The position numbers and the translations under genes were made by a program. A model generated the notes under the pieces. The model saw only the letters and a list, made by a program, of their open reading frames with translations. It ran no database searches and was not told the DNA's origin. Positions 1 through 5,338 of a stretch of 5,338 nucleotides of DNA are shown here, piece by piece. Within the stretch, counting starts at the first letter, position 1; each line of letters begins with the position of its first letter. Source of the stretch: Gammaproteobacteria bacterium (GTDB lineage Bacteria > Pseudomonadota > Gammaproteobacteria > Pseudomonadales > Porticoccaceae); NCBI GenBank assembly GCA_003646355.1, contig QNFO01000113.1:1-5338 (forward strand). The letters run 5' to 3'.

Positions 1-370
1 CCATACCGCCGCGCAGGCGCTGCACATCGTAGCCCGCCTGGCGTAATTTGCGCCCGGCAGGGGCAGATTGTTGGCCAATCTTGTCAACCAGCACAATTTT
101 TTTCGTACGGTATTTTTCCAGTTCAGAAATGCGCCCGTCCAGCTTTGCACTCGGGATATTAATTGCACCGGTAATGCAGCCAGCGGCGTACTCTTTGCTA
201 TCGCGCAGGTCGATCAGCACCGCTTCGTCACCATTTAGCAGACGGGTTAGCTCGTGAACAGAAAGCTGTTTACCCGCCTTTTTCTGCTCGCTAAAAGCGA
301 AAACATAAATCAACACCAGTAAGGCGCTGACCAAGATCCATTGCTCACTAATAAAAACAAAAAAGCTCAC
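1..370 (-). CDS. Membrane-anchored rhodanese-like protein (YibN type), 3' end outside window
   Basis: This leftward reading frame of 123 complete codons is cut by the window edge. It starts with GTG at 370-368, preceded by a purine-rich ribosome site (AGGGAAGG on the minus strand, about 10 bases upstream). Residues 11-27 are a hydrophobic helix (WILVSALLVLIYVFAF), so the protein is probably anchored in the inner membrane. A single rhodanese domain follows: VLIDLRDSKEY at 51-61, AAGCITGAINIP at 62-73, and RLRGGM at 118-123 just before the edge. Only a short C-terminus should be missing. The position where active rhodaneses carry the catalytic cysteine is Asp96 (VLVDKIGQQS), so sulfur transfer by the usual mechanism is doubtful. 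As I recall it, E. coli YibN also has Asp there. In relatives this gene lies next to grxC and secB; that is inference here, as those genes are outside. The function of the family is not settled. Confidence 0.88.
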   Translation of the reverse strand, partial: MSFFVFISEQWILVSALLVLIYVFAFSEQKKAGKQLSVHELTRLLNGDEAVLIDLRDSKEYAAGCITGAINIPSAKLDGRISELEKYRTKKIVLVDKIGQQSAPAGRKLRQAGYDVQRLRGGM

Positions 371-608
371 GTTACAAATACCTTCCCTAAACAGGGGCCG
401 CTAATAATTTCCGGCGTAGTATACACAAGTTGCCCTGCCGACAGCAGCCTGAACCCCCCTCAAAAATTGACCAAACGACGTTATTTGCCGGCGGATCAAA
501 TAGCCTTTGTGGTGCCGAGCGAGTACTATTTGCACCAACAAAAACCCCCACCAAAAAATGCCCTTCAGCGCCCATTTTTGCAACAGACCTCAGGCCAAGC
601 AATCGATT
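371..608. other. Divergent intergenic region between the rhodanese gene and gpmI
   Basis: These 238 bases should hold the promoters of both flanking genes, but I find no convincing sigma70 pair for either. For the leftward gene a weak candidate is TTGTGT (minus strand, 428-423), 16 bases, then TATTAG (406-401). For gpmI, TTGACC at 467-472 has no -10 at proper distance, and TACTAT at 524-529 has no -35. The stretch 533-558 consists only of A and C on the plus strand and so is unlikely to fold. It contains AACAAAAA at 537-544. A perfect short palindrome AACG-A-CGTT lies at 474-482. No credible coding frame is present: the frames that cross it on both strands start at non-ATG codons and lack a ribosome site or any recognisable motif. 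Confidence 0.6.
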
Positions 609-2183
609 ATGAACAAACAAAAAGCACCCCTGGTACTACTCATTCTCGACGGTTGGGGGTATAGCGAATCGACTGAGGCCAATGCTATTTATAGCGCCAA
701 CACCCCCACCTGGGACAAGCTATGGCAGGGTGAGGCCAAAACCCTGGTGCACTGCTCTGGCGAGCGAGTGGGTCTGCCAGCGGGGCAAATGGGCAATTCA
801 GAAGTTGGCCACATGACGCTCGGTGCCGGACGCGTTGTCTACCAAAATTTAAGCCGTATTAACAAAGCCATCGACGACGGTAGTTTTTTTTCCAATTCGG
901 CCTACTGCGAGGCCATCGACAAAGTCGTCGACAGCGGTAAAAAACTGCACATTTTCGGCCTGCTATCACCCGGCGGCGTGCACAGCCACGAAGACCACCT
1001 ACTGGCACTGATTGACATGGCTGCCCAGCGCAGTGCCAAAGAGGTTTATCTGCACGCTTTTCTCGATGGTCGAGATACACCTCCCCGCAGCGCCAAAGCG
1101 TCCATCGAGAAAGTCACGGATAAATTCAACGCGCTCAATATCGGCCGCATCGCTTCCGTCAGTGGGCGTTATTATGCAATGGACAGAGACCAGCGCTGGG
1201 ATCGCATCGAACCCGTCTATCGCCTGCTCACCGAAGCCAAAGCGGAGCACTGCAGTGCCAATGCACTGGATGCACTGGAACAGGCTTATGCCCGTGATGA
1301 AAATGATGAGTTCGTGAGCCCGACACAAATCAAAGCAGAGGATGAAAGCCCGGTCAGTATTAGCGATGGCGACAGCGTGATCTTTATCAATTTCCGCCCC
1401 GACCGCGCCCGCCAACTGAGCAGGGTCTTCGTCGATGCCAGTTTCAGCGAATTCCCCCGGCCGGCTCACCCCCAGCTTGCCGAGTTTGTCTCCAGCACTC
1501 AGTACGCCGCTGAACTCAACACCCACATCGCGTTTCCACCGCAAACCCTGGTCAACGGCCTCGGTGAATACCTTGCCGCCCAGGGCAAGACGCAACTCAG
1601 AATCGCCGAAACCGAAAAATACGCCCACGTTACTTTCTTCTTTAGCGGTGGTCGTGAAGACTGCTATCCGGGTGAAGAGCGCACATTGATCCCCTCGCCC
1701 GACGTCGCCACTTACGACTTAAAACCCGAGATGAGCGCCCTTGAGGTCACTGACAATCTCATCGCTGCCATCACCGGCGGGCAATACGACGCAATCATCT
1801 GCAACTTCGCCAATGGCGATATGGTTGGGCACACCGGTGTTTTCAGTGCGGCTATCAAAGCCGTTGAAACCCTGGATGCCTGTGTCAGCAAAGTTCTCGA
1901 AGCAGTCAATGAAGTCGGCGGCGACTGCCTGATTACCGCCGACCACGGCAACGTCGAAAACATGCTCGATGCACAAACGGGGCAGATACTCACCTCTCAC
2001 ACCATCGACCCGGTACCGCTGATCTACGTTGGCAACAAACAGCTACAGCTGGATACTGACGGCTCTCTCGCCGATATCGCACCGACCATTCTTGAGCTGA
2101 TGGGCCTCGCCCAGCCCACTGAAATGACCGGCCACTCACTACTGTGTAGTGTCGATAAAGCGAGTCAAAGCTCTGCACAATAA
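609..2183 (+). CDS. gpmI: 2,3-bisphosphoglycerate-independent phosphoglycerate mutase
   Basis: This cytoplasmic enzyme of glycolysis and gluconeogenesis interconverts 3- and 2-phosphoglycerate through a phosphoserine intermediate, using two Mn ions. The 524-residue protein is close to the usual 510-515. The expected active-site set is visible: Asp14 (LILDGWG), nucleophile Ser64 (MGNSEVGHM), His125 (GGVHSHEDH), Arg155 and Asp156 (FLDGRDTPP), Arg187 and Arg193 ([10 protein letters not shown]), Arg263 and Arg266 (NFRPDRARQ), Lys337 ([11 protein letters not shown]), Asp404 and His408 (NGDMVGHTG), Asp445 and His446 (ITADHGN) and His464 (TSHT). Nothing catalytic is missing, so it should be active. 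I chose ATG 609 because it places the LILDGWG motif at the usual distance from the N-terminus. In-frame TTG 507 and ATG 558 would add a tail without family character. The ribosome site is weak: only AGG at 592-594, 14 bases upstream. The stop lies four bases before the envC start, which indicates an operon. Confidence 0.97.
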   Translation: MNKQKAPLVLLILDGWGYSESTEANAIYSANTPTWDKLWQGEAKTLVHCSGERVGLPAGQMGNSEVGHMTLGAGRVVYQNLSRINKAIDDGSFFSNSAYCEAIDKVVDSGKKLHIFGLLSPGGVHSHEDHLLALIDMAAQRSAKEVYLHAFLDGRDTPPRSAKASIEKVTDKFNALNIGRIASVSGRYYAMDRDQRWDRIEPVYRLLTEAKAEHCSANALDALEQAYARDENDEFVSPTQIKAEDESPVSISDGDSVIFINFRPDRARQLSRVFVDASFSEFPRPAHPQLAEFVSSTQYAAELNTHIAFPPQTLVNGLGEYLAAQGKTQLRIAETEKYAHVTFFFSGGREDCYPGEERTLIPSPDVATYDLKPEMSALEVTDNLIAAITGGQYDAIICNFANGDMVGHTGVFSAAIKAVETLDACVSKVLEAVNEVGGDCLITADHGNVENMLDAQTGQILTSHTIDPVPLIYVGNKQLQLDTDGSLADIAPTILELMGLAQPTEMTGHSLLCSVDKASQSSAQ

Positions 2184-2187
2184 GCTC

Positions 2188-3330
2188 ATGCCAAAACCGC
2201 CTATATGGCTCATAGCGCTGTCGATATTCACAGCGCTAGCCTTCAGCCCGCCGCTTTTTGCCAAGGGTGAGCAGGCCAAGCTGAACGCACTGAGCAATGA
2301 TATATCCCAACTGCAAAAAAAGTTACGCGTTACTCGCACCAAACACGATAAGTCTGCCGCCCACCTCCGGGAAATAGAGCTTAAAACAGCAGAAACCCGC
2401 CGCCGGGTACTGGGGCTCGATAAAGACATACGCCTGCTGGGCAAAGAACTGAGCAAACTCTATGCCCAGAAAGAACAGCTTGATGGCCAACGCCGTCGCC
2501 AGGCGGGGCAAGTTGCCCAGGAACTCTCTGCCGCCTACAGGCTGGGGCGAGAAGAGCCGCTAAAAGTACTCCTTAATATGGAGAACCCCGAAGAACTGGG
2601 CCGTACATTAAAGTACTACGAGTACATTGTTAAAGCCCGCAGCAAAATTCTCGAAGACTACCAAAACACCATCCGCGAACTGGACGATGTCGAACAAACA
2701 CTTTTAAGTAAGCAAAACATCCTCTCGAACAAAAGGACTGAGTTACAGGCTATTCACCAAACATTGAAGGTCGAAATTAAGCAGCGCAATGCCCTGCTGA
2801 AAAACTCACGCAAACAAATTAATAATGAAAAGAGCCAGATTACAAAACTCAATCTGGAGCGCCAGCAGCTCGAAAGCATTATCCAGGCCTTACAAGTTCA
2901 TGTGCAGAATTTAAACATTCCTGACAGCCAACCCTTTAGTCAGCGCCGCGGCAAACTGCCATGGCCAGTAAAGGGCCGAGTCGGCCACAGCTTTGGCTCA
3001 GCTCGCGGCTCACATCTAAAGTGGCACGGCTGGCTGCTTAACGCCAGAAATGCCAGTCCCGTGAAAGCCATTCACCATGGCCGCGTGGTTTTTTCCGACT
3101 ACTTGCGAGGCCAGGGTCTACTTGTCATTGTCGACCACGGCGACAATTACCTCAGCCTCTACGCCCACAATCAGGTGCTATTAAAAGAAACCGGCGAATG
3201 GGTTCAACCGGGGGAAGTCATTGCCAAAGTCGGCAATACCGGCGGCCTGGAGCGCAGCGCTTTATATTTTGAAATCCGCCGCAAAGGTAAGGCCGTTGAC
3301 CCCAAACGGTGGCTTAAGCCCCGCGCTTAA
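2188..3330 (+). CDS. envC: Murein hydrolase activator EnvC (coiled coil plus degenerate LytM/M23 domain)
   Basis: EnvC is a periplasmic division protein. In E. coli it is recruited by FtsEX and activates the amidases AmiA and AmiB, which split septal peptidoglycan. The 380-residue product starts with a signal peptide (hydrophobic residues 6-19, likely cleavage after LFA at 23-25). A long charged helical region follows, about 27-235, rich in Leu, Gln, Lys and Glu and typical of the family coiled coil. The C-terminal LytM domain runs from GKLPWPV (255) to the end. It is catalytically dead by sequence: the first zinc His is Trp279, the zinc Asp is Leu283, and the HxH pair is Ala358-Leu-Tyr360 (ALYFEIR). 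His327 (YAHNQ) is kept. This degeneration marks activators rather than endopeptidases. ATG 2188 was preferred over in-frame GTG 2149, which overlaps gpmI and would bury the signal peptide behind 13 residues. No clear Shine-Dalgarno is present, so translation is probably coupled to gpmI. Confidence 0.93.
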   Translation: MPKPPIWLIALSIFTALAFSPPLFAKGEQAKLNALSNDISQLQKKLRVTRTKHDKSAAHLREIELKTAETRRRVLGLDKDIRLLGKELSKLYAQKEQLDGQRRRQAGQVAQELSAAYRLGREEPLKVLLNMENPEELGRTLKYYEYIVKARSKILEDYQNTIRELDDVEQTLLSKQNILSNKRTELQAIHQTLKVEIKQRNALLKNSRKQINNEKSQITKLNLERQQLESIIQALQVHVQNLNIPDSQPFSQRRGKLPWPVKGRVGHSFGSARGSHLKWHGWLLNARNASPVKAIHHGRVVFSDYLRGQGLLVIVDHGDNYLSLYAHNQVLLKETGEWVQPGEVIAKVGNTGGLERSALYFEIRRKGKAVDPKRWLKPRA

Positions 3331-3393
3331 CGACATTGAATTACGCTACACTGACAACCACATCCGAAGAGCATTTCGCCCAGGACAAGAATA

Positions 3394-4683
3394 ATGAATA
3401 GATTCACTCGCTCTCTAGCGCAATGCGGACTACTGCTATCGCTGCTTAGCCCGACTCATCTCTGGGCTGATGATGCCGCCGAAGATGCGCGCCTGCCTAT
3501 TGAAGAGCTGCAATTGTTCGCTCAAGTTTTTGAGCAAATCCGCTCCGCCTATGTCGAAGAAATCGACGATAAAACCTTAATAGAAAATGCCATTACCGGC
3601 TTGCTTGGCGAGCTCGACCCCCACTCCGCTTTTTTAAAAAAAGAATCGTATAAAGATCTTCAAGAAAACACCAGCGGCGAGTTCGGCGGCATCGGTATCG
3701 AGGTCGGCATGGAGGGCGGCTTTATTAAAGTCATCTCGCCCATCGACGACACCCCCGCATCACGCGCAGGAATAGAGGCTGGCGACCTCATCGTCAAACT
3801 CGATAGCCATGCTGTGCAGGGCATGAGTCTGGAAGAGTCTCTGGAAATCATGCGCGGCGACAAAGGCACGCCACTGACACTGACCATAGCGCGGGATAAT
3901 GTCGACAGCCCACTGATAATCACTGTCATCAGGGACATTATCAAAACCACCAGCGTACGCCACAAGATTCTCGAAGAAGGCTTTGGCTATATCCGCATTG
4001 CCCAATTCCAGGCCAATACGGGTAAAGAGTTTCGCCAAAGTATCGAAGCACTTTTAAAAGAAAAGAACCCCCTTAAAGGCCTGGTTTTAGACCTTCGCAA
4101 TAACCCCGGCGGTTTACTGCCCGCTTCAGTAGAGGTGGCCGATGCCATGCTAGATGGCGGTCTGGTGGTCTATACCGAGGGTCGAGCACCATCGTCCAAC
4201 ACGCGCTTTTCCGCACAGGCCGGGGAGCTATTAAAAGACACGCCACTGGTTATCTTGATTAACGGCGGTACGGCCTCTGCGTCTGAGATTGTTGCCGGCG
4301 CCATTCAGGATCACCATCGCGGCGTTATTATGGGCACGGGCAGTTTCGGTAAGGGCTCGGTACAGAATATCCTGCCACTCAGCGATGGCCGCGCAATCAA
4401 GCTCACCACAGCGCGATACTTCACCCCTGCGGGCCGCTCAATTCAGGCAGAGGGGATACAGCCGGATATCTGGGTGGAACGCGCCGAGCTCAAGTCATCG
4501 ACGAGTCAACGGCCGAGCATCAAGGAAGCCGATTTAAGCGGGCACCTTAGCCAGGGCGCGACAAAAGACCCTGCAACCAAGGCACCAAAACATCGCACAG
4601 ATATTAAAGACTATCAGCTGGTTGAGGCTTTAAACTTACTAAAAGGCCTCGCCATCCTGTCAAAGCAGCGGCTCGTCAACTGA
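3394..4683 (+). CDS. ctpA: Carboxy-terminal processing protease, S41 family, periplasmic
   Basis: This is a 429-residue serine protease of the C-terminal processing (tail-specific) family. The start at ATG 3394 has a clear ribosome site (AGGA, 3382-3385, eight bases away). A signal peptide covers residues 1-25 (hydrophobic 12-18, cleavage likely after HLWA). A PDZ domain spans about 94-175 (EFGGIGIEV at 96-104; TPASRAGIEAGD further on). The S41 core spans about 180-355 and includes LDLRNNPGG at 232-240. The catalytic Ser295 (GGTASASEIVAGA), Lys320 (SFGKGSVQ) and Gln324 have the family's spacing of 25 and 4 residues. The size fits the CtpA/CtpB group rather than the larger Prc. In Pseudomonas aeruginosa the orthologue works with the lipoprotein LbcA and degrades peptidoglycan cross-link hydrolases; a similar role here is inference, but the envC neighbour suits it. 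The tail from 356 contains IKEADLSGHL. A 63-base gap follows envC, so it is likely co-transcribed. Confidence 0.95.
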   Translation: MNRFTRSLAQCGLLLSLLSPTHLWADDAAEDARLPIEELQLFAQVFEQIRSAYVEEIDDKTLIENAITGLLGELDPHSAFLKKESYKDLQENTSGEFGGIGIEVGMEGGFIKVISPIDDTPASRAGIEAGDLIVKLDSHAVQGMSLEESLEIMRGDKGTPLTLTIARDNVDSPLIITVIRDIIKTTSVRHKILEEGFGYIRIAQFQANTGKEFRQSIEALLKEKNPLKGLVLDLRNNPGGLLPASVEVADAMLDGGLVVYTEGRAPSSNTRFSAQAGELLKDTPLVILINGGTASASEIVAGAIQDHHRGVIMGTGSFGKGSVQNILPLSDGRAIKLTTARYFTPAGRSIQAEGIQPDIWVERAELKSSTSQRPSIKEADLSGHLSQGATKDPATKAPKHRTDIKDYQLVEALNLLKGLAILSKQRLVN

Positions 4684-4700
4684 TTATTGACCTGCTACTC

Positions 4701-4729
4701 TTTACATTAAAGGCAAACTAAACTATAAA
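4701..4729 (+). promoter_or_regulatory. Sigma70-type promoter for the small DUF6316-like gene
   Basis: TTTACA at 4701-4706 and TATAAA at 4724-4729 are separated by exactly 17 bases. Each differs from consensus at one position, which makes this by far the best promoter match I found between the genes of this window. Transcription would begin near 4735-4737, giving a leader of about 120 bases before the ATG at 4856. It lies just after the ctpA stop, so the small gene probably has its own transcript in addition to any read-through from the gpmI operon. Confidence 0.55.
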
Positions 4730-4731
4730 GT

Positions 4732-4835
4732 TCGAGGCTGATTCAATTCTTTAGCAAAAGGACTGATCGACGCCAAGAAAGAGATAGCTTAGCGTTAAAA
4801 AGGCAAGGAGCCATGTAACAACCCATTAGCCTCGA
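4732..4835 (+). promoter_or_regulatory. Foldable leader: long-range inverted repeat enclosing two hairpins
   Basis: TCGAGGCTGAT at 4732-4742 is complementary to ATTAGCCTCGA at 4825-4835 over 11 positions, with a single G-U wobble. Between the arms lie a weak A-U hairpin (CTTT at 4749-4752 with AAAG at 4757-4760, extendable by two pairs) and a better one (ACGCCAAG at 4770-4777 with CTTAGCGT at 4788-4795, one C-A mismatch, ten-base loop). If transcription starts near 4735, the extreme 5' end of the RNA would pair with bases about 20 upstream of the start codon. It does not match a riboswitch class that I can recognise, and it lacks a terminator U-run. It could be a cis-regulatory leader or a small RNA, or chance; conservation was not tested. 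Confidence 0.35.
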
Positions 4836-4839
4836 CACT

Positions 4840-4853
4840 TCACAGGTCTGTGA
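4840..4853 (+). repeat. Perfect palindrome TCACAG-GT-CTGTGA over the ribosome binding site
   Basis: Six-base arms flank a GT centre and end two bases before the ATG at 4856. As RNA it gives a five-pair stem UCACA/UGUGA with loop GGUC. The only Shine-Dalgarno-like triplet for the gene, AGG at 4844-4846, lies inside it. As DNA it is the inverse arrangement of a CRP half-site pair (CRP needs TGTGA then TCACA), so it is not a CRP site. It could be a translational hairpin or an operator. Confidence 0.45.
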
Positions 4854-4855
4854 TT

Positions 4856-5089
4856 ATGAATAATATTGCTTACATCACTAGGGAAAGTGATCCAACGAGT
4901 GCATCTTCCGCTCAAGTGCGCAGCAACCGCTACTTCAAGCTCTCTGATTATTGGTACTTTATCACTCGAGAAGGCGCAACTTTGGGTCCCTATGACTCCA
5001 AAGAGCTGGCAGCGCAGGCCGTAACGGACTACATTCAGTTTGTTAATCAGGCAACGCCTTCTATATTAAAGCTGCTGGCAACGCACTAA
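4856..5089 (+). CDS. Small protein, DUF6316-like, with GYF_2-like core; function unknown
   Basis: The predicted protein has 77 residues. I chose ATG 4856 because AGG at 4844-4846 stands nine bases upstream; GTG 4850, two codons earlier in frame, would be only three bases from it. There is no signal peptide or membrane helix, so it is probably cytoplasmic. Residues 1-23 are polar and Ser-rich. The conserved-looking core is NRYFKLSDYWYFITREG (24-40), then LGPYDS (43-48), then a helix KELAAQAVTDYIQFV (49-63). This R-F, WYF-TREG and GP-[FY]-S pattern matches what I remember of DUF6316 small proteins of gammaproteobacteria. The WY...G...GP...S arrangement also resembles the GYF_2/DUF4339 fold; that link is inference. 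It has its own promoter and leader and is convergent with hisF. No function can be assigned. Confidence 0.82.
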   Translation: MNNIAYITRESDPTSASSAQVRSNRYFKLSDYWYFITREGATLGPYDSKELAAQAVTDYIQFVNQATPSILKLLATH

Positions 5090-5107
5090 TACACTAGCTG
5101 TCTTTAG

Positions 5108-5138
5108 TAGCGTAGCAACAAGCTAATCGCTAAAATTT
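5108..5138 (+). terminator. Possible weak terminator hairpin after the small gene
   Basis: TAGCGTAGC at 5108-5116 can pair with GCTA (5122-5125) and CGCTA (5128-5132), leaving a two-base AT bulge and a five-base AACAA loop. It sits 19 bases after the stop codon. The following AAAATTT has only three T, so it is not a strong intrinsic terminator. It might simply be a 3'-end protecting stem. Confidence 0.3.
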
Positions 5139-5151
5139 AACGCGAACTGTG

Positions 5152-5171
5152 CTTTTCTTTTAATAGAAAAG
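5152..5171. repeat. A/T-rich inverted repeat between convergent genes
   Basis: CTTTTCT at 5152-5158 and AGAAAAG at 5165-5171 form a seven-pair stem with loop TTTAAT. A further G-C pair (5151 with 5173) is possible across a one-base bulge. It lies roughly midway between two convergent genes and would fold in either transcript. Neither strand has a T-run directly after the stem, so a terminator role is only possible, not shown. Confidence 0.35.
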
Positions 5172-5218
5172 GCTTGTAGGTATTGATCCAGCGTTGATGC
5201 TGCCTGGTGTCTCCAGGA

Positions 5219-5238
5219 CAAAATGCGCGATACGCCAT
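5219..5238 (-). terminator. Possible weak terminator hairpin after hisF
   Basis: On the minus strand, 11 bases after the hisF stop, ATGGCG and CGC-g-CAT (plus 5238-5223) form a six-pair stem with a TAT loop and one bulged base, followed by TTT and then G. The stem is short and the T-run poor. A second stem further on, CCTGG/CCAGG (5203-5207 with 5213-5217), could add to termination. Confidence 0.25.
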
Positions 5239-5249
5239 TCAGATTATTA

Positions 5250-5338
5250 CTATAAACGCACTTCTATCCCTTGCTCAGCCATAAACGATTTTGCCTCGGC
5301 GATGCTATATTCTGAAAAATGGAAAATGCTCGCAGCCA
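5250..5338 (-). CDS. hisF: Imidazole glycerol phosphate synthase cyclase subunit, C-terminal end only
   Basis: Read on the minus strand, the last 28 complete codons give a tail containing AASIFHFSEYSIAEAK and ending in GIEVRL before TAG (5252-5250). This is the characteristic C-terminus of HisF: the AAS-FHF strand and helix that close the (beta/alpha)8 barrel, then a short helix and the final GxEVRL. HisF is the cyclase subunit that, with the glutaminase HisH, makes imidazole glycerol phosphate and AICAR in histidine biosynthesis. The rest of the gene, and probably hisA, lie beyond the right edge. It is convergent with the small DUF6316-like gene. No truncation of the tail is visible. Confidence 0.9.
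   Translation of the reverse strand, partial: AASIFHFSEYSIAEAKSFMAEQGIEVRL

Noticed and set aside
418..423. TATACT (minus strand) as -10 for the rhodanese gene
   Set aside because: The hexamer is good, but at 16-18 base spacing the -35 region (TGCTGT and neighbours) matches consensus at almost no position.
507..608. N-terminal extension of gpmI from TTG 507 or ATG 558
   Set aside because: The extra residues do not resemble the family, and ATG 609 gives the usual distance to the LILDGWG metal-binding motif.
341..664. Plus-strand frame of 107 codons across the intergenic region and gpmI start
   Set aside because: It starts with TTG inside the divergent rhodanese gene, has no ribosome site, and its translation is low-complexity with no family character.
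999..1628. Open frame of 209 codons on the minus strand inside gpmI
   Set aside because: It lies wholly antisense to a gene with all catalytic motifs intact, shows no recognisable domain, and long antisense frames are expected from the codon use of the real gene.
2950..3330. Active M23 metalloendopeptidase
   Set aside because: Zinc ligands are replaced (Trp279, Leu283, Tyr360) and the HxH pair is lost, as expected for an EnvC activator.
3347..3352. TACACT as a -10 element for a separate ctpA promoter
   Set aside because: No -35-like hexamer lies 16-18 bases upstream (CGCTTA or GCTTAA), so co-transcription with envC is simpler.
4712..4800. c-di-GMP (GEMM-I) riboswitch, prompted by GGCAAACT and GACGCCAAG
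   Set aside because: The conserved tetraloop, the GACGCAAAGCC block and the spacing are absent; the similarity is limited to a few bases.
4840..4853. CRP binding site
   Set aside because: The arms are in the wrong order (TCACA then TGTGA) and the spacer is four bases instead of six.

Overview
The window looks like a chromosomal housekeeping segment of a gammaproteobacterium, probably from a marine, Pseudomonas/Cellvibrio-like lineage. This rests on gene content and order (rhodanese, gpmI, envC, ctpA, then hisF), on protein motifs, and on a small DUF6316-like gene. Placement below class level is inference. I see no insertion sequence, phage gene, CRISPR array, rRNA or tRNA.

Layout: at the left edge a leftward gene for a membrane-anchored rhodanese-like protein (YibN type) runs off the window; it starts with GTG at 370. 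A 238-base divergent intergenic region (371-608) separates it from a rightward block: gpmI (cofactor-independent phosphoglycerate mutase, 609-2183), envC (murein hydrolase activator, 2188-3330, four bases after gpmI) and ctpA (periplasmic S41 protease with a PDZ domain, 3394-4683, 63 bases after envC). Next come a good sigma70-like promoter (TTTACA, 17 bases, TATAAA; 4701-4729), a leader of about 120 bases that can fold, and a 77-residue small protein gene (4856-5089). The right edge holds the last 28 codons of hisF on the minus strand, convergent with the small gene. The 160 bases between them contain several inverted repeats that may act as weak terminators.

How the genes fit together: EnvC and CtpA both act on cell-wall remodelling in the periplasm. 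EnvC switches on the amidases that split septal peptidoglycan, and CtpA-type proteases degrade periplasmic substrates, including peptidoglycan hydrolases in Pseudomonas. GpmI is cytoplasmic glycolysis/gluconeogenesis and appears to share the transcript through conserved gene order rather than function. HisF belongs to histidine biosynthesis and is unrelated.

Most of the window is ordinary. The part that deserves attention is 4684-5089: a promoter, a foldable leader with a start-stop codon pair, a palindrome lying over the ribosome binding site, and a small uncharacterised protein with a GYF_2-like core. It occupies the place where related genomes often carry a divergent polysaccharide deacetylase gene.
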